Positions 37,501-45,400 of a stretch of 64,000 bases of DNA are shown here, one piece after another; positions within the stretch are counted from its first letter, which is position 1, and every line of letters begins with the position of its first letter. Origin of the DNA: Candidatus Methanoplasma cognatum (GTDB lineage: Archaea > Thermoplasmatota > Thermoplasmata > Methanomassiliicoccales > Methanomethylophilaceae). Made by a program: the position numbers and the translations under genes. Under the pieces are notes generated by a model. It did no database searches. It worked only from the letters and a program-made list of their open reading frames with translations, and was not told the origin of the DNA. The stretch covers positions 1 through 64,000 of the forward strand of contig WRLM01000006.1 of the NCBI GenBank assembly GCA_009777615.1, given 5' to 3'.

Positions 37501-40500
37501 AATCATGGCCTGACCCGCCGAAGTTCTCCTTCAACACAACATTGCCGTTGTTGTCATACTTCACAATGATCGCGTCGGCGCCGCCTTTCCCAGTGACGCC
37601 GACCCAATCTCCATTCCCAAATGAGCTAGAATGCCCAGCGATGACAATACCATCCGACACTGCCGTCACTGACCGATAATAATCATCGCCGATTCCGCCG
37701 AAGTTCTTCTTCAGCAAAACATTACCGTTGTTGTCATATTTCACGATGATAGCATCAATGCCGCCTTTACCGCCGACGCCGATCCAATCTCCATTCCCAA
37801 ATAAATACGAGTACCCAACTGCAACTATGCCGTCGGACACTGCCGTCACCGATTGATAAACATCGCCGGCCGACCCGCCGAAGTTCTTTTTCCATACAAC
37901 ATTGCCGTTGTTGTCATACTTCACGATGATCGCGTCGTTGCCGCCTTTACCGCCGACGCCCGCCCAATCTCCGCTACCGAATGCGCTAGAATACCCCGCG
38001 GCGACAAAACCATCGGACACTGCCGTCACCGATTGATAATAATCGCCGCCTGACCCGCCGAAGTTCTTTTTCCATACAACATTGCCGTTGTTGTCATACT
38101 TCACAATGATCGCGTCGGCGCCGCCTTTCCCGGCGACGCCCGCCCAATCTCCATTGCCAAATGTATCTGAATATCCCGCGGCGACAACGCCATCGGATAC
38201 GGTAATCACTGAAAGATAGTATTCACTGCCAGATCCGCCGAAGTTCTTTTTCCATACAACATTGCCGTTGTTGTCATACTTCACAATGATCGCGTCGGCG
38301 CCGCCTTTCCCGGCGACACCCGCCCAATCCCCGTTACCGAACGAACCTGCGTATGAATATCCCACAGCGATAACGCCGTCGAATACGGCCGTCACTGAGT
38401 AATAATAATCAGTACTTGACCCGCCGAAGTTATTCTTCCACACCACATTGCCGTTGTTATCATACTTTACAATGATCGCATCATAGTTACCCTTTCCCTG
38501 GACCCCTGCCCAATCACCGTCGCCGACATTATTAGAATATCCCACAGCGACAACACCATCGGGTGTTGCCGCCACAGATCGGTATTCATCCTGGACGGGT
38601 CCGCCAAAGTTCTTTTTGTATATTTCTTCCCATGGAGCAACTGCGCTCTCCGCCTCTATGATGAAATCCTTCACGAAGTCTATGCCAGGCGCGATACCGT
38701 TTGCAATGGTCGCTGTGATGACCGCCTTGCCAGCTCCAGTTGTCAAGAGGATATTGCCGCTGATGGTCGCTCCTGTTGTCCCAGCGCTCTTAACGGACCA
38801 TATTATGGTCTTGTACGCAGCATCGGACGGTACCGCCGTTCCGGTCAGTGTCAGAGGCGTTCCGGCGGTAGCTGCCGAAGACACTCCTATTATGTCCATG
38901 ACAGGAACCAGAACCGATACGCCATACTTCACGATGATCGCGTCGCTGTTACCTTTCCATGCAACGCCTGTCCAATCCCCGTTATCTAATACGTCTGAAT
39001 ACCCAACGGCGACGATGCCGCCAGATATAGCTGTTACTGAATAATAACAATCGCCGCTTGACCCGCCGACATTATCTTTCCACACTATGTCGCCATTGTT
39101 GTCATACTTCACGATGATCGCATCGGCGTCACCTTTCCCCATGACGCCGGTCCAGTCGCCATTGCCGAACAGGCTCGAGTACCCTACAGCGACAACACCG
39201 TCTGGTACCGTCGTTACTGATCGATAATAATCGCTGCCTGACCCGCCAAAGTTCTTCTTCCACACCACATTGCCATTGTTGTCATATTTCACGATGATCG
39301 CATCGGAACCGCCTTTCCCTGCGACGCCCCCCCAATCGCCATTACTGAAAGAAGTCGAATGCCCCGCTACCACAATGCCGTCTGGTACCGCCGTCACTGA
39401 CTGATAAATATCGCCGCCTGATGTACCGAAGTTTTTCTTCCATACAACATCGCCGTTGTTGTCATATTTCACGATGATTGCGTCATAGCTACCTTTTCCT
39501 ACGGTGCTTGCCCAGTCGCCATTACCAAATGCTTCCGAATATCCCGCGGCGACAACACCATCGGATACGGTCGTCACTGATTGATAATAATCGCCGCTTG
39601 ACCCGCCAAAGTTCTTCTTCCACACTACATTGCCATTATTGTCATACTTCACGATGATCGCATCGTAGCCGCCTTTCCCTGTGACGCCCGCCCAATCACC
39701 GTTGCCAAAAGAAGTCGAATACCCCACTACCACAACGCCATCGGGTACTGCCGTCACTGAATTATAATAATCCTGGCCGGATCCGCCGAAGTTCTTCTTC
39801 CATACAACGTTGCCATTGTTGTCATACTTCACGATTATCGCATCAGTGCCGTCTTTCCCTGCGACGCCCGCCCAATCACCATTGCCAAATTTGCTCGAAT
39901 ATCCAACGGCAATAAGGCCGTCAGATACTACTGCCACCGATCGATAATGATCCTGGCCGGACCCGCCAAAGCTCTTCTTCCATACAATGTTGCCGTTGTT
40001 GTCATACTTCACGATTATCGCATCGGTGCCGCCTTTCCCTCCGATGCTCGCCCAATCGCCATTGCCAAATGCACCAGAATATCCCACAGCGACAATGCCG
40101 TCGGGTGTAGCCGCTACAGATAGGTATTCATCCTGGCCGGACCCGCCGAAGCTCTTTTTATATATTTCTTCCAAAAGAACAGAGGCGCACTCCGCCTCTA
40201 TGATGAAGTCCTTCACGAAGTCTACGCCGGGCGAGATGCCGTTTGCGACAATGGCTGTCACAACAACTGTACCTGTCGCTGCTACGGATAACACATTTCC
40301 GCTGATGATCGCCCCCGTTGTCCCAGCACTCTTAACAGACCATGTTATGGTCTTGTATGCAACTTCGGAAGGGACCACGGTTCCGGTCAGCGTCAGAGGA
40401 ATTCCAGCAGTAGCCGTCAAAGGCACCCCCGTTATGTTCGTGACAGGAGCCGGAGCCGTTACGAAATACTTCACGATAATTGCATCATTGTTACCTTTCC

Positions 40501-41821
40501 CTACGATGCCTGTCCAATCCCCATTATCAAATGCGTTAGAACATCCCGCAGCGACAACGCCGTCGGGTACCGCTGTCACTGAGAAACAAGCATCGTTACC
40601 TGACCCGCCGAAGTTCCTCTTCCATACTACATTGCCATTGTTGTCATATTTCACGAGGATCATGTCGGCGCCGCCTTTTCCCGCAACGCCGGTCCAATCA
40701 CCATCACCTAGTGTGCCTGAATGCCCCGCGAGGATTATGCCATCGGGTACTGCCGCCGCTGAACGATACATATCGTTATCCGGCCCGCCGAAGTTCTTCT
40801 TCCATACTACATTGCCGTTGTTGTCATATTTCACGACTGTCGCATCGTTGTTACCTTTCCCTGCGAAACCGATCCAGTCGCCGTCACCGAAAGCATTGGA
40901 GTATCCGGCGGCGACAATGCCGTCGGGCACTGCTGTTACCGAGTAATAGTAGTCATAGCCTGACCCACCGAAGTTTTTCTTCCACACCACATTGCCATTG
41001 TTGTCATACTTCACGATGATTGCATCCCATCCGCCCTTCCCAGTAGCACCGGCCCAATCACCGATACCGAATGCGCCCGAGTATCCCACGACGACAATGC
41101 CGTCTGGCACTGCCGTTACTGATTGATAATAATCGCTGCCTGACCCGCCAAAGTTCTTCTTCCACACCACATTGCCGTTGTTGTCATACTTCACGATGAT
41201 TGCATCATAGCCGCCTTTCCCTTTGATGTCGGTCCAATCGCCGTTACCCATTGAATTAGAATTACCTACGGCGACAACGCCGTCTGGTACTGCCGCCACC
41301 GAGTAATAATAATCAACGTTGGTTCCGCCGATATTCTTCTTCCATAATACATTGCCATTGTTGTCATATTTTACAATGATGGCATCGTTGTAACCTTTTC
41401 CTGCGACACCGATCCAATCACCATTGCCGAATGAGTCCTGGTATGAAATACCCACAGCGACAATGCCGTCGGGCACTGCCGTCACTGAATAATAATAATC
41501 ATCATCTGACCCACCAAAATTCTTCTTCCATATTACATTGCCATTGTTATCATACTTCACGATGATCGCATCGATTTTACCTTTACCTTCGACGCCCGTC
41601 CAATCTCCGTCGCCAAATGCGCCTGAATACCCAACGGCGACAATACCGCCTGGTACTGCCGTTACTGATTGATAATAATCCTGGCCGGACCCGCCGAAGT
41701 TCTTTCCGTACATTTCGCCGCTACCGTCTCCTCCCGACATGGAAGTAACAGCGACCGATACTAGCGCAAGCGATACTGTCAGCAACGCAAGCACTACTAA
41801 AACACTCTTTTTGCCTTTCAT
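31580..41821 (-). CDS. Giant secreted beta-propeller/Ig-like protein with C-terminal transglutaminase-like domain
   Basis: 3413 aa. The start ATG 41821 follows GAGGTATCACG. Residues 1-27 are a signal peptide (LALLTVSLALVSVAV). Three arrays of seven 60-residue blades (KNFGGSG.DYY.SVTAVPDG, GNGDW.GV.GKG, DAIIVKYDNNGNVVWK) alternate with single group-2 Ig-like domains (TWSVKSAGTTGATISGN). A long Ig-like section with InlB-type repeats (WTFDGWYMGG) follows, then a six-blade array near residues 2285-2640, more Ig-like domains, and a transglutaminase-like domain. That domain keeps Cys (IGDCEDH, about 3205), His (VGIHLTAGV, about 3242) and an acidic residue (YYYCEATW, about 3270). A beta-rich tail of about 140 residues ends the protein. 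No C-terminal membrane anchor is visible. Likely a cell-surface or secreted adhesin with an enzymatic tip. Confidence 0.93.
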   Translation of the reverse strand: MKGKKSVLVVLALLTVSLALVSVAVTSMSGGDGSGEMYGKNFGGSGQDYYQSVTAVPGGIVAVGYSGAFGDGDWTGVEGKGKIDAIIVKYDNNGNVIWKKNFGGSDDDYYYSVTAVPDGIVAVGISYQDSFGNGDWIGVAGKGYNDAIIVKYDNNGNVLWKKNIGGTNVDYYYSVAAVPDGVVAVGNSNSMGNGDWTDIKGKGGYDAIIVKYDNNGNVVWKKNFGGSGSDYYQSVTAVPDGIVVVGYSGAFGIGDWAGATGKGGWDAIIVKYDNNGNVVWKKNFGGSGYDYYYSVTAVPDGIVAAGYSNAFGDGDWIGFAGKGNNDATVVKYDNNGNVVWKKNFGGPDNDMYRSAAAVPDGIILAGHSGTLGDGDWTGVAGKGGADMILVKYDNNGNVVWKRNFGGSGNDACFSVTAVPDGVVAAGCSNAFDNGDWTGIVGKGNNDAIIVKYFVTAPAPVTNITGVPLTATAGIPLTLTGTVVPSEVAYKTITWSVKSAGTTGAIISGNVLSVAATGTVVVTAIVANGISPGVDFVKDFIIEAECASVLLEEIYKKSFGGSGQDEYLSVAATPDGIVAVGYSGAFGNGDWASIGGKGGTDAIIVKYDNNGNIVWKKSFGGSGQDHYRSVAVVSDGLIAVGYSSKFGNGDWAGVAGKDGTDAIIVKYDNNGNVVWKKNFGGSGQDYYNSVTAVPDGVVVVGYSTSFGNGDWAGVTGKGGYDAIIVKYDNNGNVVWKKNFGGSSGDYYQSVTTVSDGVVAAGYSEAFGNGDWASTVGKGSYDAIIVKYDNNGDVVWKKNFGTSGGDIYQSVTAVPDGIVVAGHSTSFSNGDWGGVAGKGGSDAIIVKYDNNGNVVWKKNFGGSGSDYYRSVTTVPDGVVAVGYSSLFGNGDWTGVMGKGDADAIIVKYDNNGDIVWKDNVGGSSGDCYYSVTAISGGIVAVGYSDVLDNGDWTGVAWKGNSDAIIVKYGVSVLVPVMDIIGVSSAATAGTPLTLTGTAVPSDAAYKTIIWSVKSAGTTGATISGNILLTTGAGKAVITATIANGIAPGIDFVKDFIIEAESAVAPWEEIYKKNFGGPVQDEYRSVAATPDGVVAVGYSNNVGDGDWAGVQGKGNYDAIIVKYDNNGNVVWKNNFGGSSTDYYYSVTAVFDGVIAVGYSYAGSFGNGDWAGVAGKGGADAIIVKYDNNGNVVWKKNFGGSGSEYYLSVITVSDGVVAAGYSDTFGNGDWAGVAGKGGADAIIVKYDNNGNVVWKKNFGGSGGDYYQSVTAVSDGFVAAGYSSAFGSGDWAGVGGKGGNDAIIVKYDNNGNVVWKKNFGGSAGDVYQSVTAVSDGIVAVGYSYLFGNGDWIGVGGKGGIDAIIVKYDNNGNVLLKKNFGGIGDDYYRSVTAVSDGIVIAGHSSSFGNGDWVGVTGKGGADAIIVKYDNNGNVVLKENFGGSGHDYYQSVTAVPGGIVAGGYSETFGNGDWAGTAGKGGSDAIIVKYGVTVLASVVDITGVSSIAAAGTPLTLTGMVVPSDAANQAIVWSVKNAGTTGATISGNVLSTTAAGTAVVTATIANGISPGVDFVKDFSISCSSDKYRVEASMTLGGTGVLWRTSTLVDQGTSFECEARSFEGYTFIGWYEGNTLLSASQLYSFTVSKDITIEGRLSATTQNVPVTDITGVPATAVAGTPLTLAGTASPNNATNKIITWSVKSAGTTGAAISGSTLSTTGTGTAVITATIANGTAPGVDFVKDFTISFSGYWVEIYITPGDAGTLNVYYNNENQENSGWVAAGTEIDCAVAPGNGWTFDGWYMGGTDFQWSVSTWHTFTVNGDIAIEGRLSALPTLIPVTDIIEVPSAAAAGIPLTLTGAAVPSNATHKDIVWTIKSAGTTGAAISGNILSATAGGTVTVTATIANGVAVGTPYTKDFTITVAAPVIPVMDIAGVPATAVAGIPLTLAGTVSPNNATNKTIMWSVKNAGTTGATISGSTLSTTGTGTAVITATVANGTAPGVDYVKDFTLTLGGYRVEIYVSPVNAGILSAVFSGANQVATTESAIVGWATAGTRIDFVVTPDEGWVFDGWYCEGANMFQGGWPVQNTGSIMVNGDITIEARLSVATANTVPVTDIAGVPTAAVAGTPLTLTGTVVPADATNKAISWSVKSPSSTTGASISVNVLSTTAAGTVVVTATIADGVAVGTPYTKDFTITVAAPVIPVMDITGVPTESVAGTPLTLTGTVAPSNATFQTISWSIKNYGTTGATINGNILSTTGSGTLTVTATIEKGNADGTSYVQDFIIESRDNLAPLDEIYRKNFGSSGNDIYQSVTAIHDGVIAVGYSATFNSGDWAGITTKGSQDAIIVKYDNDGNVVWKKNFGGNGIDAYNSVTAVPGGVIAVGYSATIGNGDWAGVTGKGNQDAIIVKYDNDGNVVWKKNFGGSGIDTYQSVTAVPDGVVAVGYSATFNSGDWAGITTKGSQDAIIVKYDNDGNVVWKKNFGGSGIDTYQSVTAVHDGVIAVGYSATFNSGDWAGITTKGSQDAIIVKYDNDGNVVWKKNFGGNGIDAYNSVTAVPGGVIAVGYSNAFGNGDWTGVTGKGNYDAIIVKYNNDGNAVWKKNFGGSGVDYYYSVMAIPGGVVAVGYSATFNSGDWAGITTKGNQDAIIVKYGVVVPVTSISEVPSAAVVRTPLTLTGTVDPSDATFQTISWSVRGLTGATISGNTLSTTTSGIAIVTATIAYGAGGGMPYAQEFTIRVEPVPVTNITGIPTTATAGTQLTLIGTVEPTNATNKTIAWEVKYPGTTGATITNTNRLNTTGVGTVTVTATITDGAAIGEPYTQDFDIVMTPVYVTGITGVPQVTVAGISLRLTGTVAPSNTTYKTINWYVKDKGTTGATIIGNTLWTSGSGKVIVTATIENGSATGDFTQDFTIQCYTIKVYTTPSEVGDAGGLRIIGGWVNDGNSGYYEFDCVVSNNTLNAGWVFEGWYRIDMGGEQWATTPWLPTFNVNRDMIIEGRFSHPAYFTVTTQNSTPTVITMTPTNSNDEISQRIWTISDTNGNILYNSTSDWGASYDYGSIGAFIIRHTITLINLNGYYELSYETYYWANPTFTWTYANSLLTPNREVEINNVRLLINNGTARMDVPQMSLRWYEEALNTEIKRSPHYDDLNTYIRSDDQIIRDIARAFNEITDGWRDVDRINFVLRFVQNIPYDNEEGDHITPDYWRLPAETLTENIGDCEDHVLLFVSLIGAMNYRYVIHWVEVLHNDGSVGIHLTAGVALNPNVAGRLPTNYDGTDYYYCEATWNRWELGEQPENSTIVRTWGNNGWHVVGYEGYWTHVPVVELNGKLYYAGLSGKPCEVVDVEGRQLVFVEFDDRTVWIRADYVISAVLNGTTYEGVVSGGTVYKVSAINVTRHASLTSDDGTRYVFELNSFLHAEYSMEVS
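33892..34968 (-). repeat. Propeller array 4: six 60-residue blades, nearly identical at DNA level
   Basis: Six units of about 180 bases. Units carrying NSGDWAGITTKG occur four times and share long identical DNA stretches (for example around 34261, 34441 and 34801), indicating very recent duplication or gene conversion. The other arrays are more diverged and have seven units. Confidence 0.85.
37367..38630 (-). repeat. Propeller array 3: seven 60-residue blades
   Basis: Seven GDW-containing units (GDGDWAGVQGKG through GNGDWAGTAGKG), opened by EEIYKKNFGG and closed by AIIVKYGV. This count is the usual one for a closed seven-bladed propeller. Confidence 0.85.
38918..40172 (-). repeat. Propeller array 2: seven 60-residue blades
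   Basis: Seven GDW-containing units from GNGDWASIGGKG to DNGDWTGVAWKG, opened by EEIYKKSFGG and closed by AIIVKYGV, with one Ig-like domain on each side. Confidence 0.85.
40465..41717 (-). repeat. Propeller array 1: seven 60-residue blades
   Basis: Seven GDW-containing units directly after the signal peptide, from GDGDWTGVEGKG to DNGDWTGIVGKG. The array opens with EMYGKNFGG and closes with AIIVKYFV, then the first Ig-like domain begins. Confidence 0.85.
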
Positions 41822-41917
41822 CGTGATACCTCTTTTTTAATAAAGGCCTGCCTGAATCTAAATTACGGCCTGCCCCCATACTACTTGAATAATTGTAGGA
41901 GTTAACAGTATAAATAA
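41822..41917 (-). promoter_or_regulatory. Promoter and leader of the second giant gene
   Basis: Box A TTATTTATAC lies at 41908-41917, 87 bases upstream of the ATG. A GC-rich leader (GGCAGGCC type) and the ribosome site GAGGTATCACG (41822-41832) follow. The identical 10-base box at the same distance and a near-identical ribosome site precede the third giant gene. Confidence 0.6.
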
Positions 41918-42438
41918 CAGAATCATTAAGTTCGACATTGGTCGAACGATGGCATCCTTATTGGGGAAGAAGGCATCATTATCCAGCTTATATGAAGCTA
42001 TAGAACTGGCACCCAACTCCATATCGGGATAAGAACCGGTCGCTTTCGCCGTACAGTGCGGTTCATGAACAGCGCGCTATATCTGCATGAGGGAGTGAGG
42101 AGCTTTGCGGCGGCGCGCCTCGTTCGATCTCCTAAAAGAGAATGGCGGACCGTTAAGCACGCGGCGCGGTCGGAGCGGCCGGTCATCGCCGCAGCGTGTG
42201 CGGAAACCGCCTTTTTCTTATAAAATAAAAATCAGCTGCATATGATAAATATGACCACTCGACAGAGGGCCGCTGAACACTGCGGCAGAGCAGATGATAT
42301 TCGAATCATCTTCTCAGACCGGTGTTTTGAATTCAGCCTGCCTCCCTGTCTTGTGATCTGGTCGCCTGTGTGGATGATGACCTCCGCAGTACGGTCAATC
42401 ATCCTTTTAGAGACCTTTCATTAAGTACACGACACCTT
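41918..42438. other. Intergenic region between the second and third giant genes
   Basis: An inverted repeat GTTCGAC, ATTG, GTCGAAC (41930-41947) lies just upstream of the second giant gene's box A and may be an operator. The rest includes a GC-rich patch (about 42010-42215) open in more than one frame, but none matches a family I recognise. I see no RNA gene and no convincing CDS. Confidence 0.45.
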
Positions 42439-45400
42439 TTACGCATAGACAACCACTGGGTCATTGTTCCACACTGCATCATTGCCAACCCATGCCCATT
42501 CCCAGCCTAAATTCTCCTCCCATGTGTTGAGGATCATACATCCGCCAAGCATCCCCAGCTTATAGCCTTCCCAGGTTGCGTCGCAGTAATAGTATGTTTT
42601 CCCCCCATATTCTACATGAGTTCCGGTTCCGTCTGTTACAAGAACGCCGGCAGTGATGTGGTCTCCCATCCGGCCTCCCCCTATCCCCTTTGTGTCCACG
42701 TCATGTATCACGAATTCGTAATCCATTGCTTTGATCAAGTATACAAAGAGTAGAGCATGGTCCTCGCAGTCGCCTCCTCGGTTCAGAAGGGGTTCTCCTT
42801 TCTGTTTGGCTTCTTCTTCAGAGGCAGAGAGGGCTTTTCCTTCCCAGAACGTCTCGGTAGGCAGCTTCCAATACTCTCCCACCCCCATACTCTGATTGTC
42901 GGTCACAAACGGAATATTCTGAACGAACCTCAGTACGAAATTGATGCGGCTGGAATCGCTCCAGCCGGCGGTGACCACTGTGAAGGCATCCGCTATGCTC
43001 TTCAGCACCGGATCCTCATATGACAGATAGTCACCTAGTGTGTCTGTGTATCCCCATTGCTGCCTGTCCAGATCCCTGCCCAACGCCTCCAGCGCATTTC
43101 CCACTATCTCGTTGTACAGTTCTTCGGACATCTGAACGTTCATTGTTGCGGTGCCTCTGTCTATTACCAGCTGGACATAGTCATTTTCCGCTTCAGCAAA
43201 AGGGGTCATTGAGACACTTGCATACGTCCATGTATAGGCCGGAGCTCCCCTGCCTGTATCGGATTCTAGGAAATACGCAGTGTATTCCATGTCAACGAGG
43301 TTCATGCCCAAATACCTGGATGGATTCGTGGAGTTATCATCCCAGTACAGGAAAACATACCCTGCGTTCTCTGAGACCTCGATCGTCAGAAGGTCCATCT
43401 TGTTGACCTCAAACTGCCCCCCATATGGGATGGACGCGGTCATTCCCGGCAGAGACCAGGCGAACGTTCCCGCTCCCGGCGGGTCGGCGGTCAGAGTTAT
43501 CACGGACTTGCTTCCGGCTGTATTGTAAAGGAAGTATGCCGTCAGCGAGGCGTCGTCGGACAAGGTGAGTTCCTTAATCGCGTCCGTGGAGGCATCCTCC
43601 CAGAACCGGAAGTCGGATCCGAGGACCGGACTTATCTCCACGATCTCATCGAGGTTGAAGGTCACCGGCAGGCCGAGGTATGGAGTCCATGCCGTATCTC
43701 CCAGGAGCCTGTACTGGAGGGCGCCTGATCCCAGTGGGTATGCGCTCAGGGTCAGGGTCACTGTGCTGGGTTGGAAGTATGCGGTCAGCGCGGCATCCGC
43801 AGACATTGTGTATACCCTGTCTGTGCCGGTGCTTGAGTCCTCCCAGTACCGGAAGACGTATTCGGGTTCCACAGTTGTTCTGATCTCTATGCTGTCATTT
43901 TCGTTGAACACCACCAGCCCTTCGTAGGCAAACCATGTTTCCGTTCCTGTGAGCTTGTACTCAAAGGCACCTGCCCCTTCGGGGTATGACTCCAGGGTCA
44001 GAGTCACTGTGTCTGGCCCAAGGAAGTATGCCCTGTATGACGCGTCGCCGCTTTGAGGCGCGCTCACGAACCTTGACGTGCTTACGGAGTTGTCCTCCCA
44101 GTACAGGAAGGTGTATCCGTACGCCTCTGTCGTAATAATTGTCAGGTCATCGGTGTTGTTGACGTAGAATGATCCGTTGTACCCAAGGAACACGGACATT
44201 CCCGGCAGGGTCCACTCAAATGTTCCCGCTCCTCCCGGGAAGGCGTCCAGAGTTATCTGGACACGCTCATTGGATATCTCCGAGAGGAAATAGGCCATCA
44301 GAGTGTTGCCTGTAGGCAGTATTGTGTATTCCATCACGGGGTCGTCGTCGGCATTCTCCCAGAACCTGAATGCATATGTGGGTTCAGCGATTGCTCTGAT
44401 CTCTACGGTGTCGCCGATATCGAATGTCGCCGGCATGCCGCCGTAAGGGATCCATACCGTCGCTCCCTTAAGCCTGTACTCAAAGGTACCGGCCCCTGCG
44501 GGGTATGTATCCAGAATCAGAGGGGCCGTGACGTCAAAGTATGCGGTGTATCCCGTGTCGTCGGTAACCATGCTCAAATGTCGGGATGGGTCCGTGGAGT
44601 TATCCTCCCAGTACTGGAAGCCATATCCCGCGCCCCCTACAGCTTCGATCGTCAGAGAGTCCATCTTGTTTACCTCAAACGGCCCTTCATATGGGATGGA
44701 CACGGTCATTCCGTCCAGCTGCCAATAGAACGTTCCCGTTCCCGGCGGGCTGGCGGTCAGAGTTATCGTGGACTTGCCTCCGGCTATATTGAAAAGGAAG
44801 TATGCGTTCAGCGAGGTGTCGGCGGACAATGTGAGTTCCTTCGGTGTGTCCGTGGAGGTGTCCTCCCAGAACCAGAAGTCGACTGTGGGCTGGGAGGGGA
44901 CCGGGTTTACTTCCACGATATCGCCGACGTTGAACGTAATCGGCAAGCCAACGCCAGTGTGGGGGGTCCATGCCGTATCTCCCTGAAGCCTGTACTGGAA
45001 GGAAGCCATTCCCAACGGGTATGCGGTCAGGGTCAGAGTCACTGTGCTGGATTGGAAGTATGCGGTCAGCATTGCATCGGAGGATATGGTGTATACTCTA
45101 TATTCGCCGGTGCTTAAGTCCTCCCAGTTCTGGAAGGTGTATCCGGGTTCCGCAATCGCTCTGATCACTACGACATCGCCTGCGTAGAATGCCGCCGAAG
45201 TAGTGTAGGTGTTCCATACCGCTTCTCCTTGGAGTCTGTATTCAAAGGTACCTGCCCCAACGGAGTATGATTCCAGGGTCAGATAGACCGTCGTGGGGGG
45301 GTCATCAGAGAGGAAGGATGCTGTCAGCGCGGCACCGCCGGCGGACATTGTGACGGTCCTAACGGGGTTGGTGCCGGCATCCTCCCAGGACTGGAAGGTG

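Noticed and set aside
33901-41700. Regular 180-base periodicity that could suggest a CRISPR or satellite array
   Set aside because: The period is exactly 60 codons, the frame is kept throughout and the variation follows protein constraints; there are no short identical repeats with unique spacers of CRISPR size and no cas genes.
41998-42186. Overlapping open frames on both strands in a GC-rich patch between the giants
   Set aside because: Arg-rich translations in several frames look like a GC effect; no motif or start signal supports any of them, though a decayed gene cannot be excluded.
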